DNA of 29,174 bases from CAZKUB01 sp964592335 (GCA_964592335.1 CAZQEU010000014.1:1-29174); one strand, 5' to 3'; numbered from the stretch's first letter, positions 7,908 to 16,080 are shown. The notes: generated by a model from the sequence alone, not told the origin. Made by a program: numbers and translations.

Positions 7908-7972
7908 ATTTAAATATTTGCTGTAAAAATCACAATCTATATTTAAATAAAACACAAAATGTTTATTTAAAT
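7908..7972. repeat. Three ATTTAAAT palindromes in a divergent intergenic region
   Basis: ATTTAAAT occurs at 7908-7915, 7941-7948 and 7965-7972 within the 332-base gap between the GT2 gene and the isomerase gene. Each could act as a TATA element in either direction or as part of an operator. The same motif also occurs near 950 and 1365, so it may simply be a common promoter word in this genome. Apart from the small minus-strand ORF at 7772-7867, this gap holds only promoter-like sequence. Confidence 0.35.
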
Positions 7973-8099
7973 ATTATGATTTTACTTAGTTTTGATAATA
8001 ACAGTGATTGGCATACTTAAACTGAAACAGTACAATTTTTGGAAAAACGTAATAAATATTAAAAAGATACAAAAGAAAAAGTTCTAAAGGATGTTATAA

Positions 8100-8696
8100 A
8101 TGAATTATATCACACAATACATTGAAGAAATGAAACAAATAACAGAAAAAATCGATAAAACAGAGATTAAAAAAATAGTTGATCTTATAGATAACATAAG
8201 AACAAAAAAAGGTAGAATGTTTTTTATAGGCGCGGGAGGTGGAGCAGGAAACGCGACACATGCAGTAAATGATTTTAGAAAAATCGCAGGTATAGAAAGC
8301 TATACACCTACAGATAATGTATCAGAGCTAACCGCCCGCACAAACGATGACGGCTGGGAAAGCGTTTTTGTAGAATACCTGAAAACATCAAAGCTGAACA
8401 AAAACGATATGATCTTTGTCTTCTCAGTAGGAGGAGGAAACAAAGAAAAAAACATTAGTGTAAACATTGTAAAAGCACTTGAATACGCAAAAAAGATAGG
8501 TGCAAAAGTATGCGGTGTAGTTGGAAGAGATGGAGGATACACAAAAAAAGTAGCAGATGCATGTGTAGTAATTCCAACTATAAACAAAGAAACAGTGACC
8601 CCGCATACTGAGGCATACCAAGGAGTTATATGGCACCTTATTGTTTCACATCCTAAAATTCTTAAAAACGAAATGAAATGGGAGAGTACAAAATAA
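8100..8696 (+). CDS. gmhA: SIS-domain sugar isomerase, GmhA-like (sedoheptulose 7-phosphate isomerase)
   Basis: A 198-residue single SIS-domain protein. The phosphate-binding glycine loop is IGAGGGAGNATHA at 43-55, then FSVGGGNKEKN at 108-118, GRDGGYTKK at 142-150, and TPHTEAYQGVIWHLIVSHP at 167-185, a signature of GmhA-type isomerases that includes metal-binding histidines. GmhA converts sedoheptulose 7-phosphate to D-glycero-D-manno-heptose 7-phosphate. Where bacterial enzymes have the catalytic Glu after the first loop, this protein has NDFRK, so an Asp may replace it. A TATA-like run near 8052-8065 and AAAGGATG at 8086-8093 precede the start. First gene of an operon through 10864. Confidence 0.8.
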   Translation: MNYITQYIEEMKQITEKIDKTEIKKIVDLIDNIRTKKGRMFFIGAGGGAGNATHAVNDFRKIAGIESYTPTDNVSELTARTNDDGWESVFVEYLKTSKLNKNDMIFVFSVGGGNKEKNISVNIVKALEYAKKIGAKVCGVVGRDGGYTKKVADACVVIPTINKETVTPHTEAYQGVIWHLIVSHPKILKNEMKWESTK

Positions 8697-8725
8697 AAAA
8701 AAATTTAATCGGAGGAAAAAAGAAC

Positions 8726-9412
8726 ATGTCAGTATTTTTAGACTCAAGTAAAACATCAGAAATAAAAAAATACCATAAAATGGGCATAATAAGAGGAGTA
8801 ACCACAAATCCCACAATTATGTTCAAAGACGGTGTCACCGGTGGTATGCAAGGCATAAAAAAAAGAAGCATTGAAATCGCAGAATTACTAGATCCCCTAC
8901 CTGTATCAGTAGAAGTAATGACCAATGAAAAAAATGAGATGATCAATCAAGCAAAAGAATTTGCTAAATGGGCGCCAAACATCAACGTAAAAATAACTTT
9001 TCACGGTCCCAACGGTGAACTTGACAACGTTGAAGTAATACATGAACTTGAAACAAAACACAATGTACGTGTTAACACAACTGCTATGATGAGTGCACAA
9101 CAATGCATACTTGCAGCATTTGCAGGATCAACATATATCAGTCTTTTTGGTGGAAGAGTAAACAACATGGGATACAACTGTATAGATGAAATAATTAAGA
9201 CAAGAAACATACTTGACAGATTCGATCTTAAATCAAAGCTTATAATAGGCTCAACAAGAGAACCATTAAACGTCATAGAATGGCTTGAAGCAGGAGCAGA
9301 CATAGTAACTGTGACACCAAGCATCGTTGAAAAAATGATGATACATGCAAGGACAAAAGAAACAGTACAAATGTTTCTAAAAGATGCAGAAAACATTCAG
9401 AAAAAACTATGA
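8726..9412 (+). CDS. Transaldolase / fructose-6-phosphate aldolase family
   Basis: The start at 8726 is chosen because GGAGG at 8711-8715 lies ten bases before it and homology begins there; this gives 228 residues, the length of the short transaldolase/FSA class. Motifs: FLDSSK at 4-9, GVTTNPTI at 24-31, the Schiff-base lysine K89 in INVKIT, VNTTAMMSAQQ at 116-126, FGGRVNNMG at 141-149 and GSTREP at 175-180. The family moves a dihydroxyacetone unit between sugar phosphates, for example between sedoheptulose 7-phosphate and fructose 6-phosphate. Its place between GmhA and GmhB homologues suggests it feeds heptose synthesis. It overlaps the next gene by four bases (ATGA). Confidence 0.85.
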   Translation: MSVFLDSSKTSEIKKYHKMGIIRGVTTNPTIMFKDGVTGGMQGIKKRSIEIAELLDPLPVSVEVMTNEKNEMINQAKEFAKWAPNINVKITFHGPNGELDNVEVIHELETKHNVRVNTTAMMSAQQCILAAFAGSTYISLFGGRVNNMGYNCIDEIIKTRNILDRFDLKSKLIIGSTREPLNVIEWLEAGADIVTVTPSIVEKMMIHARTKETVQMFLKDAENIQKKL

Positions 9413-9957
9413 ATAAAAAAGAAAAAAACAAAGCAGTTTTTCTTGACCGAGATGGTGTAATAAATCATGTGGTATACCACAAAGAAGTAAACAAACCATC
9501 ATCACCATGGAAAATAGAAGAATTCAAACTAATCAAAGATATAGAAAAACCATTAAAAAAAATTAAAAAAATGGGTTTTCTTCTTTTCATAATATCAAAC
9601 CAACCAGATATAGCAAGAGGCAGAATAAAAAAAGGAACCACAGATGAGATAAACAAAATAATCTATGAAAAATTCCCAATAAAAGAAATAGTTGTATGCC
9701 CGCATGATGACAAGGACAATTGTAGTTGTCGGAAACCAAAACCTGGGATGATACTAGATTTAAGCAAAAAACACAATATAAGCCTCGAAAAATCATACAT
9801 GATAGGAGACAGCTACAAAGATATACAAGCAGGAGAAAACGCAGGTGTAAAAAGTATTTTGATAGAAAAAAACTATAACAAAAACGTCAATGCAAAAAAC
9901 AAAGTAAAAACACTAAGTTTAGCAGTAGAACTAATAAAAAAAGACCTTAAAAGGTGA
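9409..9957 (+). CDS. gmhB: HAD phosphatase, GmhB-like (heptose 1,7-bisphosphate phosphatase)
   Basis: A 182-residue HAD enzyme. Motif I is FLDRDGVIN at 11-19 (nucleophile D13, acid D15), motif II is ISNQPDIARG at 62-71, and motifs III/IV are RKPKPGM at 108-114 and MIGDSYKDIQAG at 131-142. The GmhB-specific zinc loop is present: CPHDDKDNCSC at 97-107 supplies C97, H99, C105 and C107. GmhB removes the C7 phosphate of heptose 1,7-bisphosphate, the step between the HddA-like kinase and HddC-like transferase found at 2660-4372. Start ATG overlaps the transaldolase stop; eight codon-free bases then lead to the next gene, which has AGGTGA. Confidence 0.87.
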   Translation: MNKKEKNKAVFLDRDGVINHVVYHKEVNKPSSPWKIEEFKLIKDIEKPLKKIKKMGFLLFIISNQPDIARGRIKKGTTDEINKIIYEKFPIKEIVVCPHDDKDNCSCRKPKPGMILDLSKKHNISLEKSYMIGDSYKDIQAGENAGVKSILIEKNYNKNVNAKNKVKTLSLAVELIKKDLKR

Positions 9958-9964
9958 AAGACAA

Positions 9965-10864
9965 ATGAAAGTATTGATCCTTGGAATCGACGCACTTGAG
10001 CACAGCTTAGTCGAGGAATGGGATTTAAAACATCTAAAACAAAAGGATTATGGCAAATGCCAAGTACCCATATCCGAAGGATTTGGCGAACCCGTAACCC
10101 TTGTAGTATGGCCTAGCTTTATCTGTGGAGAATACCCTGATGTAATGGGTTTTGATGCACCTATAATTTATAGACAACCACTAAAATTCTTACTGGAAAA
10201 ACTCTATTTCCCATTCACATCAAAAGATCATCAAGCAGATCATGAAGATATATTGGACGAAAAGACAGGTACAAAAGAAAAAATCATCAGCAGAATAAAT
10301 TTTGCTTTAATGAAGATTGGAATGGGAAGATACCCTGAGAGACGCGATATAAAACCACCTACTTTTTTTGACAATAAAAATTACAAAAGCATAAGAAAAA
10401 ACATACCAGTATACGACAAAGTATTTGCTGTAGAAGAACGGGACAGTGCAAGAAATGGAGTTATTCGTGCAATATCTGATAAATCATTTAGAAAAGAATT
10501 TGAACAAAAACTCAGAGATGAGTTTGACGATGGCGTAAAAAACGTATATGAACAAATAAAAAACCCTGACTGGGATCTCTTCATGCAGTATTTCTACGTA
10601 CTCGATGGAATTCAGCATGTTTATTTCAAAAACAAACTCAAAATAATGGACTACTATATGAAATTCAACAAATTTGTAGGTGACCTAAAAAAAGTCTTGC
10701 CAAAAGACACACTACTTTTCATAGTATCAGATCATGGTCAGAAAAACGGTCTTCATACACATTATGGTTTTTATAGCTCAAATATTAAGTTAGGATTAAA
10801 AAATCCAAAAATCACAGATTTTAAAAAGATTATAGAAGAAAAAATTATTGAAGGGAAAAATTGA
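9965..10864 (+). CDS. Alkaline-phosphatase-superfamily protein, cytoplasmic (copy 1)
   Basis: A 299-residue protein. LGIDALEHSLVEEW places a metal aspartate at D9. YVLDGIQHVYF supplies D214 and H218, and IVSDHGQKNGLHTHYGFYS gives D256, H257 and a further His near 264-266. This is the metal-site pattern of the superfamily that includes nucleotide phosphodiesterases and cofactor-independent phosphomutases. At the nucleophile region it reads VVWPSF, where relatives usually have WTSF, so Pro stands at the usual Thr and Ser51 follows. There is no signal peptide, so it should act inside the cell. It is the fourth gene of the heptose operon. The substrate is unknown; hydrolase, phosphodiesterase and mutase are all possible. 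Confidence 0.75.
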   Translation: MKVLILGIDALEHSLVEEWDLKHLKQKDYGKCQVPISEGFGEPVTLVVWPSFICGEYPDVMGFDAPIIYRQPLKFLLEKLYFPFTSKDHQADHEDILDEKTGTKEKIISRINFALMKIGMGRYPERRDIKPPTFFDNKNYKSIRKNIPVYDKVFAVEERDSARNGVIRAISDKSFRKEFEQKLRDEFDDGVKNVYEQIKNPDWDLFMQYFYVLDGIQHVYFKNKLKIMDYYMKFNKFVGDLKKVLPKDTLLFIVSDHGQKNGLHTHYGFYSSNIKLGLKNPKITDFKKIIEEKIIEGKN

Positions 10865-10924
10865 AGAAACATAAATTATAATATACATAATGTTAAAAAA
10901 CAATCAGTTTATTCCCCTGGATTA

Positions 10925-12046
10925 ATGAAAGTTTTAATGATTTTATCAAAACATTATATAACTGACCCACGCGTACAAAAAGAAGCACAAACTCTCAAAA
11001 AAAGCGGAAACAATGTATCAATTATTGTCTGGGATCGTAGAAAAAAATTCAAAGAATACGAGAAAATAAAAGAAGTCCATATCCATAGAATTCATAACTC
11101 TTTTTTAATGAAAATATTGCCAAGTAACATTTTTAAAAATCCACTATGGTGGAGAAAGGCATACAAAAAAGCATTGGATATTAAAGAAAAAAGTTTTGAT
11201 TTTGATGTAGTACATTGCCATGATTTAGACACGCTACAAGCAGGGGTATGGATAAAGCAAAAAACAGGTTGTAAACTTGTTTATGATGCTCATGAAATAT
11301 TTGGATATATGATCGAAGGAAATGTACCCAGTTTAGTAGTAAAACGTGCGTTTACCCTGGAAAAAAAACTCTTAAAACATATAGATCAAATGATAACAGT
11401 AAGTGAGCCATTTAAAAAATACTATGAAAAAATCACAGATAAAACAGTTACAATTGTAATGAATTGCAAAGATTTGATATATGAAAAATATGAGAAGAAA
11501 AAAAATTCAGTTTTCACAATTCTTTACATAGGTGGCATGAGCAGAATACGGTTTTTTCCAAAAATAGTGGATGTAGTAGGTAATATTCCAAAAGTAAAAT
11601 TCAAAATAGCAGGGTTGAAGGGATGGTTTTATGATGAAGTCAAGGAAAAGAGTAAAAAATACAAAAATATAGAGTTTCTAGGAACTGTACCTACAAAGGA
11701 TATACTGAGATTAACCAGAGAAGCAAATACTGTATATCTAGTAATTGATCAAAAATCTAAACAGATGCAAAAAACTCTTTTCAATAAACAATTTGAAGCA
11801 ATGGTATGCGGAACACCAATTGTCTGCAGTAGAAATACAAATGCAGGAGATATGACAGAAAAGTTAAACTGTGGGATAACAGTTGATTACAACGAAGAAT
11901 CGATAAAAGAAGGAATAATAAAACTTAGAGACAACCCCAAGCTATGTGAAACTTTGGGAAAAAATGCTTTTAAAGCTGCAAAAGAAAAATACAACTGGGA
12001 AAATGAAAAAAAGAATTTGTTAAAAGTATATGGGGCATTAAAATGA
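10925..12046 (+). CDS. Family 4 glycosyltransferase (GT-B), copy 1
   Basis: A 373-residue GT-B protein. The N-terminal acceptor domain starts MKVLMILSKHYITDPRVQKE and includes VVHCHDLDTLQAG and LVYDAHEIFGYM. The C-terminal domain begins near VFTILYIGGMSR, and NKQFEAMVCGTPIVCS carries the donor-binding Glu of the E-x7-E region. It should transfer a sugar from a nucleotide donor at the membrane. AT-rich AAATTATAATATAC near 10873-10886 could be its TATA box, giving a short leader. It overlaps the next gene by ATGA. It is a clear paralogue of the GT4 at 19244, sharing the HDL and YDAHEI(F/W)GYM blocks and length. Confidence 0.9.
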   Translation: MKVLMILSKHYITDPRVQKEAQTLKKSGNNVSIIVWDRRKKFKEYEKIKEVHIHRIHNSFLMKILPSNIFKNPLWWRKAYKKALDIKEKSFDFDVVHCHDLDTLQAGVWIKQKTGCKLVYDAHEIFGYMIEGNVPSLVVKRAFTLEKKLLKHIDQMITVSEPFKKYYEKITDKTVTIVMNCKDLIYEKYEKKKNSVFTILYIGGMSRIRFFPKIVDVVGNIPKVKFKIAGLKGWFYDEVKEKSKKYKNIEFLGTVPTKDILRLTREANTVYLVIDQKSKQMQKTLFNKQFEAMVCGTPIVCSRNTNAGDMTEKLNCGITVDYNEESIKEGIIKLRDNPKLCETLGKNAFKAAKEKYNWENEKKNLLKVYGALK

Positions 12047-13305
12047 AAATTTGTATATTTGGCCTTGGAAGAATTGGGCTTCCAATAGCACTGGTTTGTG
12101 CAGATAGCGGATACCACGTCACAGGAATAGATGTAAATAAAGAACTAGTCGCACAATTAAGAGAAAAAAAAATTCCATTTTATGAAAAAGGAATGGAAAA
12201 ACTTCTTAAAAAACATTTAAACAAAAACTTTATTCCAAAAACACCTGAAGAAAACTTTCAAGATGAAATAAAAGAATCAGAGTATATTGTATTTGCTGTT
12301 GGAACAGGTTTTGCAAAATATCCTGATAAACCCAAACTAAACGTTCTTTATTCAATTATAGGACAACTAATATCAATTGGAATAAAAAACAAAACACTAA
12401 TCCTAAGAGTAACCCTCCCAATTGGTACATCAGATGACATAATAAAACTTATAGAAAAAAAGACGGGTCTAAAAGAAGGGAAAGATTATTCTTTTGGTTT
12501 TGTACCAGAAAGAATAATGGAAGGAAAAGCAATCAATGAAGAAAAAAACCTTCCAAAAATAGTGGGATGTTACAACGAAAAAGGTTTTCTAAAAGTAAGT
12601 AAATTCTTCAAAAAGATAGGCGGGGATATTATAAAAGTCAAAAACCCAAGAACCGCTGAATTCATAAAACTTATCGACAACTCATGGCGCAACACCCGTT
12701 TTGCATTTGCAAACGAACTAGCCTTTCTTGCAGAAGAAAACAATATTGATGTGATGGAATCAATAAAATCAGCTAACAAGGGATATAAAAGAAACAAAAT
12801 TCCAACACCGGGTCCTGTAAGTGGATACTGCCTTGGAAAAGACCCATATCTTTTAGAACTAGCGTTTAAAAACATAGCAGAAAAAAGAGATTTCGGATCA
12901 GTATGGTTCACAGGAAGACGAGCAAATGACTGGTTAAACGAAAAAATAGCAGGAGAAGTAAAAGGAAAAAATATACTAATAGCAGGTCTTTCCTTTAAAG
13001 AAAACATTGATGATTATAGATATAGCCATGCAGTAGACATGGCAAGAATGCTTGTAAAAAAAGGATACAACGTATCTGCTACAGACCCCTTTCTAGAAAA
13101 CAATTACTATACAAGAGTTCCTGATGACCTAAAAGAAAAAATCAAAATACACAAAGATATTAAAAAAGCATTGAAACAAAAAAATGATACAATCATATTT
13201 ACAACAAGACACGATGAATATAAAACGACAGAAATTAAAAAAATGGTCAAGAAAATAAAACAAAGCAAAGATGCTAAAATAATGGATCTCTGGAACATGT
13301 TTTAA
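12043..13305 (+). CDS. UDP-sugar 6-dehydrogenase (UDP-Glc/GDP-Man dehydrogenase family), copy 1
   Basis: A 420-residue three-domain dehydrogenase. The NAD motif FGLGRIGLPIA is at 6-16, VTLPIGT at 123-129, the central FIKLIDNSWRN holds K209 and N213, and the catalytic Cys is C263 in VSGYCLGKDPYLL, where the family usually has GGHCIP. The C-terminal NAIDD-like domain follows (GKNILIAGLSFKENIDD). It oxidises C6 of a UDP-hexose or UDP-N-acetylhexosamine to the uronic acid in two NAD-dependent steps. It is translationally coupled to the GT4 by ATGA overlap. It differs substantially from the 6-dehydrogenase at 17705, so the two probably have different substrates. Confidence 0.85.
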   Translation: MKICIFGLGRIGLPIALVCADSGYHVTGIDVNKELVAQLREKKIPFYEKGMEKLLKKHLNKNFIPKTPEENFQDEIKESEYIVFAVGTGFAKYPDKPKLNVLYSIIGQLISIGIKNKTLILRVTLPIGTSDDIIKLIEKKTGLKEGKDYSFGFVPERIMEGKAINEEKNLPKIVGCYNEKGFLKVSKFFKKIGGDIIKVKNPRTAEFIKLIDNSWRNTRFAFANELAFLAEENNIDVMESIKSANKGYKRNKIPTPGPVSGYCLGKDPYLLELAFKNIAEKRDFGSVWFTGRRANDWLNEKIAGEVKGKNILIAGLSFKENIDDYRYSHAVDMARMLVKKGYNVSATDPFLENNYYTRVPDDLKEKIKIHKDIKKALKQKNDTIIFTTRHDEYKTTEIKKMVKKIKQSKDAKIMDLWNMF

Positions 13306-13312
13306 AAAAAAA

Positions 13313-13843
13313 TTATTTCCAGAACTCTGTTAATTTGTTATCATAAAGATACTTCAAATTCTTTTCTAAAACCCTTTGAGAAGGATGATGTTTAGAAGTA
13401 TGACAAACATACCATCCCTTTTTTTTACCAATAATATCAGTTAGGTTTGCACTATGATACAGCTCTTCATTTTTCTCCCGCATAATATAAGAAGGATGCA
13501 AAGACAAACCAACCGACTCACAAGCCTCAACTAGTTGATCATTGTATCTACCACAAGGCGGGATAAAATAACGAGGGGTCACACCAAGTTTCTTTTTAAT
13601 CACATTATTTGCCCTCTCAATGTCTTCCTTTTGTCTTTTTAAATCCCAATTGACAAGTTTGTTACATTTATGAGAATAACTATGATTACATACCTCATAC
13701 ATCCTAAGATGCTTTTTAATCCATCTCGCTGGAAACGGACGAGAACCAATAACCCCTATATGAACAAAGATTTTATACTTTATAAAAACCTGATGACGCC
13801 AAATCGCATTTAGGAATATATCATCATCTCTAACATATATCAT
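13313..13843 (-). CDS. Short polysaccharide deacetylase (NodB homology) protein
   Basis: A 176-residue protein, shorter than most family members. Motif 1 is MIYVRDDDIF with D6-D8, motif 2 the metal-binding HSYSH at 54-58, and motif 3 FIPPCGRYND at 93-102. These match the TFDD, HSxxH and RPPxG motifs of metal-dependent carbohydrate deacetylases. There is no signal peptide or membrane segment, so it may act on a lipid-linked or nucleotide sugar at the cytoplasmic side. It lies convergently, seven bases from the dehydrogenase stop. An AT-rich TATA-like run about 28 bases upstream of ATG suggests a leaderless mRNA. The usual C-terminal motifs 4 and 5 are weak, except for HTSKHHPSQ. Confidence 0.72.
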   Translation of the reverse strand: MIYVRDDDIFLNAIWRHQVFIKYKIFVHIGVIGSRPFPARWIKKHLRMYEVCNHSYSHKCNKLVNWDLKRQKEDIERANNVIKKKLGVTPRYFIPPCGRYNDQLVEACESVGLSLHPSYIMREKNEELYHSANLTDIIGKKKGWYVCHTSKHHPSQRVLEKNLKYLYDNKLTEFWK

Positions 13844-13953
13844 TAAATTAGGAAATATAGTTTATTATATTAATATTTTAGAAAAATCTAAAACAAATAA
13901 AATATTAATGGAATGAAAATTACTTTATCTAAAAAATAAGGTGAAACATAAAA

Positions 13954-14847
13954 TTGAAAAAAAATGATATAGAAAAAGTGGTAATCCTTGGGATTGATGC
14001 CTTAGAATATGATCTAGTAGAAAAATGGAATCTTAAAAACCTTAAACAAGTTGAATATGGCAAAACAATTCTCCCCCTCCAGAAAGGCCAGGAACCAGCA
14101 ACAGTAATAATCTGGCCGTGTTTTATAACAGGTAAAGAACCAAAAGATATGGGATATAGCACAGTTTATGTTTTTGCAAAACCATTACAGTTTTTTATAA
14201 ATATTTTTACACCATTTATTAGAAAACTATTTATTGACACAGAGGCAGAAACTAGAACAGAAAAAAAAGAAGGAAAGCAATCTATACTTGATAAATTTGC
14301 AAAACTTTTGAAAAAATTTAATCTTTCCCATAAACCCAATAGAAAAGATATAAAAGCTGAAACCATCTTTGAAAATAAGAGTCTTAAATCTGTTCATTTA
14401 CATATACCAGTATATGATAAAGATGATTTTCCAGATTATAGAAAAGACATTGTAAAGGTAATTGCAGAGAAAGCATATCAGCCTGTTATTGAAATAAAAC
14501 AAAAAAAAGAATTTAAACAGAGAAGTAAAGAAGTATTTGATTATCTTAAAAAAGATAACTGGCAAATTTTTATGCAGTATTTCTATGTTTTAGATGGAGT
14601 GCAACATATCTATTATAAAAACCCTAAAAAAATTGCTGAGTTTTATTTAATGTTTGATGAGTTTGTAAAAAAGGTAAGTAAAATAGTAGATGATAAAACA
14701 CTAATTCTAATTGTTTCAGATCATGGACAAAAAAAAGGGATACACACACCATACGGTTTTTACTCATTAAATAAAAAACTAGGATTAAGTAATCCTAGGA
14801 TAATAAATTTTAGAAAAATAGTTGAAGAAAAATTAGAAAAACATTGA
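13954..14847 (+). CDS. Alkaline-phosphatase-superfamily protein, cytoplasmic (copy 2)
   Basis: A 297-residue paralogue of the protein at 9965, starting at TTG 13954 with AAGGTGA at 13938-13944. Shared blocks include LGIDALE, HIPVYDKD, FMQYFYVLDGVQH and IVSDHGQKKGIHTPYGFYS. Metal-site residues are retained. The nucleophile region reads IIWPCFITG: Cys56 stands where copy 1 has Ser51, and Pro again occupies the usual Thr position. The gap before it (13844-13953) contains AT-rich promoter sequence for both directions. As in copy 1 no signal peptide is seen. Function unknown beyond superfamily; copies may act on different phosphorylated glycans, or one may have lost activity. Confidence 0.73.
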   Translation: MKKNDIEKVVILGIDALEYDLVEKWNLKNLKQVEYGKTILPLQKGQEPATVIIWPCFITGKEPKDMGYSTVYVFAKPLQFFINIFTPFIRKLFIDTEAETRTEKKEGKQSILDKFAKLLKKFNLSHKPNRKDIKAETIFENKSLKSVHLHIPVYDKDDFPDYRKDIVKVIAEKAYQPVIEIKQKKEFKQRSKEVFDYLKKDNWQIFMQYFYVLDGVQHIYYKNPKKIAEFYLMFDEFVKKVSKIVDDKTLILIVSDHGQKKGIHTPYGFYSLNKKLGLSNPRIINFRKIVEEKLEKH

Positions 14848-14862
14848 TTAACATAAACCCAA

Positions 14863-14985
14863 GCGAGAAATCCCCAAACGTTAGTTTGTGGGATGAATCG
14901 CATGGAAAGATAATTTAAAACACTGTTAGGTGTTTTGTTCCCCTAGAGGGGAAAGCCATGACATTTATGTCATGGAAGGGGTGAC
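14863..14985 (+). ncRNA. Tandem stem-loop array: candidate structured RNA or IS200/IS605-type end relic
   Basis: Four hairpins follow one another in the 246-base gap after the copy-2 phosphatase gene. (1) GCGA 14863-14866 pairs with TCGC 14898-14901; inside a symmetric GAA/GAA loop, ATCCCCAAAC (14870-14879) pairs with 14884-14894 with one bulged T and loop GTTA. (2) AAAACAC 14917-14923 with GTGTTTT 14930-14936. (3) TTCCCC 14938-14943 with GGGGAA 14948-14953. (4) CCATGACA 14956-14963 with TGTCATGG 14968-14975, then AAGGGGTGAC. The layout recalls the 3' end of IS200/IS605 tnpB elements, where the guide-RNA scaffold and right-end hairpin lie, but no tnpB coding remnant is clear. Strand is assumed. 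Confidence 0.5.
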
Positions 14986-15093
14986 TAGTATTATTATCCA
15001 AGTATTATATTTTCGAATTAACCGACTATAAAAACGTTCTCTTTAATATAGTTCCAAAATTAATAAGTACAAGATAATATATGCCGTGCCTAG

Positions 15094-16080
15094 ATGATAA
15101 AAATAGGTGTAATTGGAACGGGAAGTATGGGTAGGAATCATGCTAGGGTTTGTTCAGAAATAAATGGTCTGGAACTAGTTTGCATTGCCGATAAAAATAA
15201 AGAAAGAGTGGAAAATATTGCTCAGCTTTTTGATATATCTGCATTTACTGATTATAGAGATTTGTTACCAAAAGTAGACGCTGTAATCATTGCAACACCT
15301 ACAGTTACACATTTTGATATAGCAATGGATGCAATAAATTCTAAGAAACATATATTAGTAGAAAAACCAGTATGTGACACTGTTGAAAAAGGTGAGAAAT
15401 TAATTTCAAAGGCAAAAGAACAAGGCGTTACTTTTGCCGTAGGACACATCGAGCGGCATAACCCAGTTGTTTCTTTTACCAAAAATGCTCTTGATAACAA
15501 TCAATACGGTGAACTTATAACACTTAGTTCTAAAAGAGTAAGTAATTTTCCAGGACGTATTCGAGATGTTGGTGTAATCTTTGATTTTGGAGTACATGAT
15601 ATTGATGTTATGCGTTATATTGCTGGAGAAGTAAAATCTGTTTATGCAAAATCGGGTAGATTTAACAAGAAAATTGAATATGAAGATCATGCAACCCTTG
15701 TTCTTAATTTTAAAAATGGTTTATGTGGTGTTATTGAAGTAAATTGGCTTACACCAATTAAAATTAGAAAACTTTTTTTAACATGTAATAATAGTTCTGT
15801 TGAAGCCGATTTCATAAATCAATCAGTTCAAACCTCATCTTCATCTTTTGAAGATGTTGATGAAACTAATCTTTTTAACATTCCTCTTCAAAACAAGATG
15901 TCTACTATGGATTTACAGAAAAGAGAACCCTTAAAAAATGAAATTTCTAATTTTGCTAGAGCAATTGAAAATAACAAAAAACCACTTGTCACAGGTTATG
16001 ATGGACTTATGGCAGTTAAAATCGCTGAAGCAGCTGTAAAATCTTCTGAAACTGGTGAGGTGATCAAAATTGATTCATGA
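15094..16080 (+). CDS. Gfo/Idh/MocA oxidoreductase, WbpB-like (UDP-GlcNAcA 3-dehydrogenase)
   Basis: A 328-residue protein. Rossmann motif GVIGTGSMGRNHA at 5-17, EKP at 90-92, AVGHIERHNPVV at 125-136, and the catalytic-domain DFGVHDIDVMRY with its His. With the acetyltransferase, DegT enzyme and 6-dehydrogenase next to it, it fits WbpB/WlbA, which oxidises C3 of UDP-N-acetyl-glucuronic acid. TATAAAA at about 15026-15033 could be the promoter, giving a leader of about 35 bases. It overlaps the next gene by 11 bases. It is a distant paralogue of the enzyme at 5974, which lacks the ERHNP block. Codons end in T more often than in the genes before 13300. Confidence 0.85.
   Translation: MIKIGVIGTGSMGRNHARVCSEINGLELVCIADKNKERVENIAQLFDISAFTDYRDLLPKVDAVIIATPTVTHFDIAMDAINSKKHILVEKPVCDTVEKGEKLISKAKEQGVTFAVGHIERHNPVVSFTKNALDNNQYGELITLSSKRVSNFPGRIRDVGVIFDFGVHDIDVMRYIAGEVKSVYAKSGRFNKKIEYEDHATLVLNFKNGLCGVIEVNWLTPIKIRKLFLTCNNSSVEADFINQSVQTSSSSFEDVDETNLFNIPLQNKMSTMDLQKREPLKNEISNFARAIENNKKPLVTGYDGLMAVKIAEAAVKSSETGEVIKIDS

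Noticed and set aside
7908..7972. ATTTAAAT triplet as a CRISPR-like or iteron repeat
   Set aside because: Units are 8 bases, unequal in spacing (33 and 24), and the same word occurs at other promoters; TATA-like use is simpler.
9001..9396. 131-codon minus-strand ORF
   Set aside because: Antisense to the transaldolase with no start signals or known motifs.
14851..14919. Frame through the first hairpin (NPSEKSPNVSLWDESHGKII) as a tnpB C-terminus
   Set aside because: No upstream transposase motifs in frame; the copy-2 phosphatase gene fills the preceding DNA.
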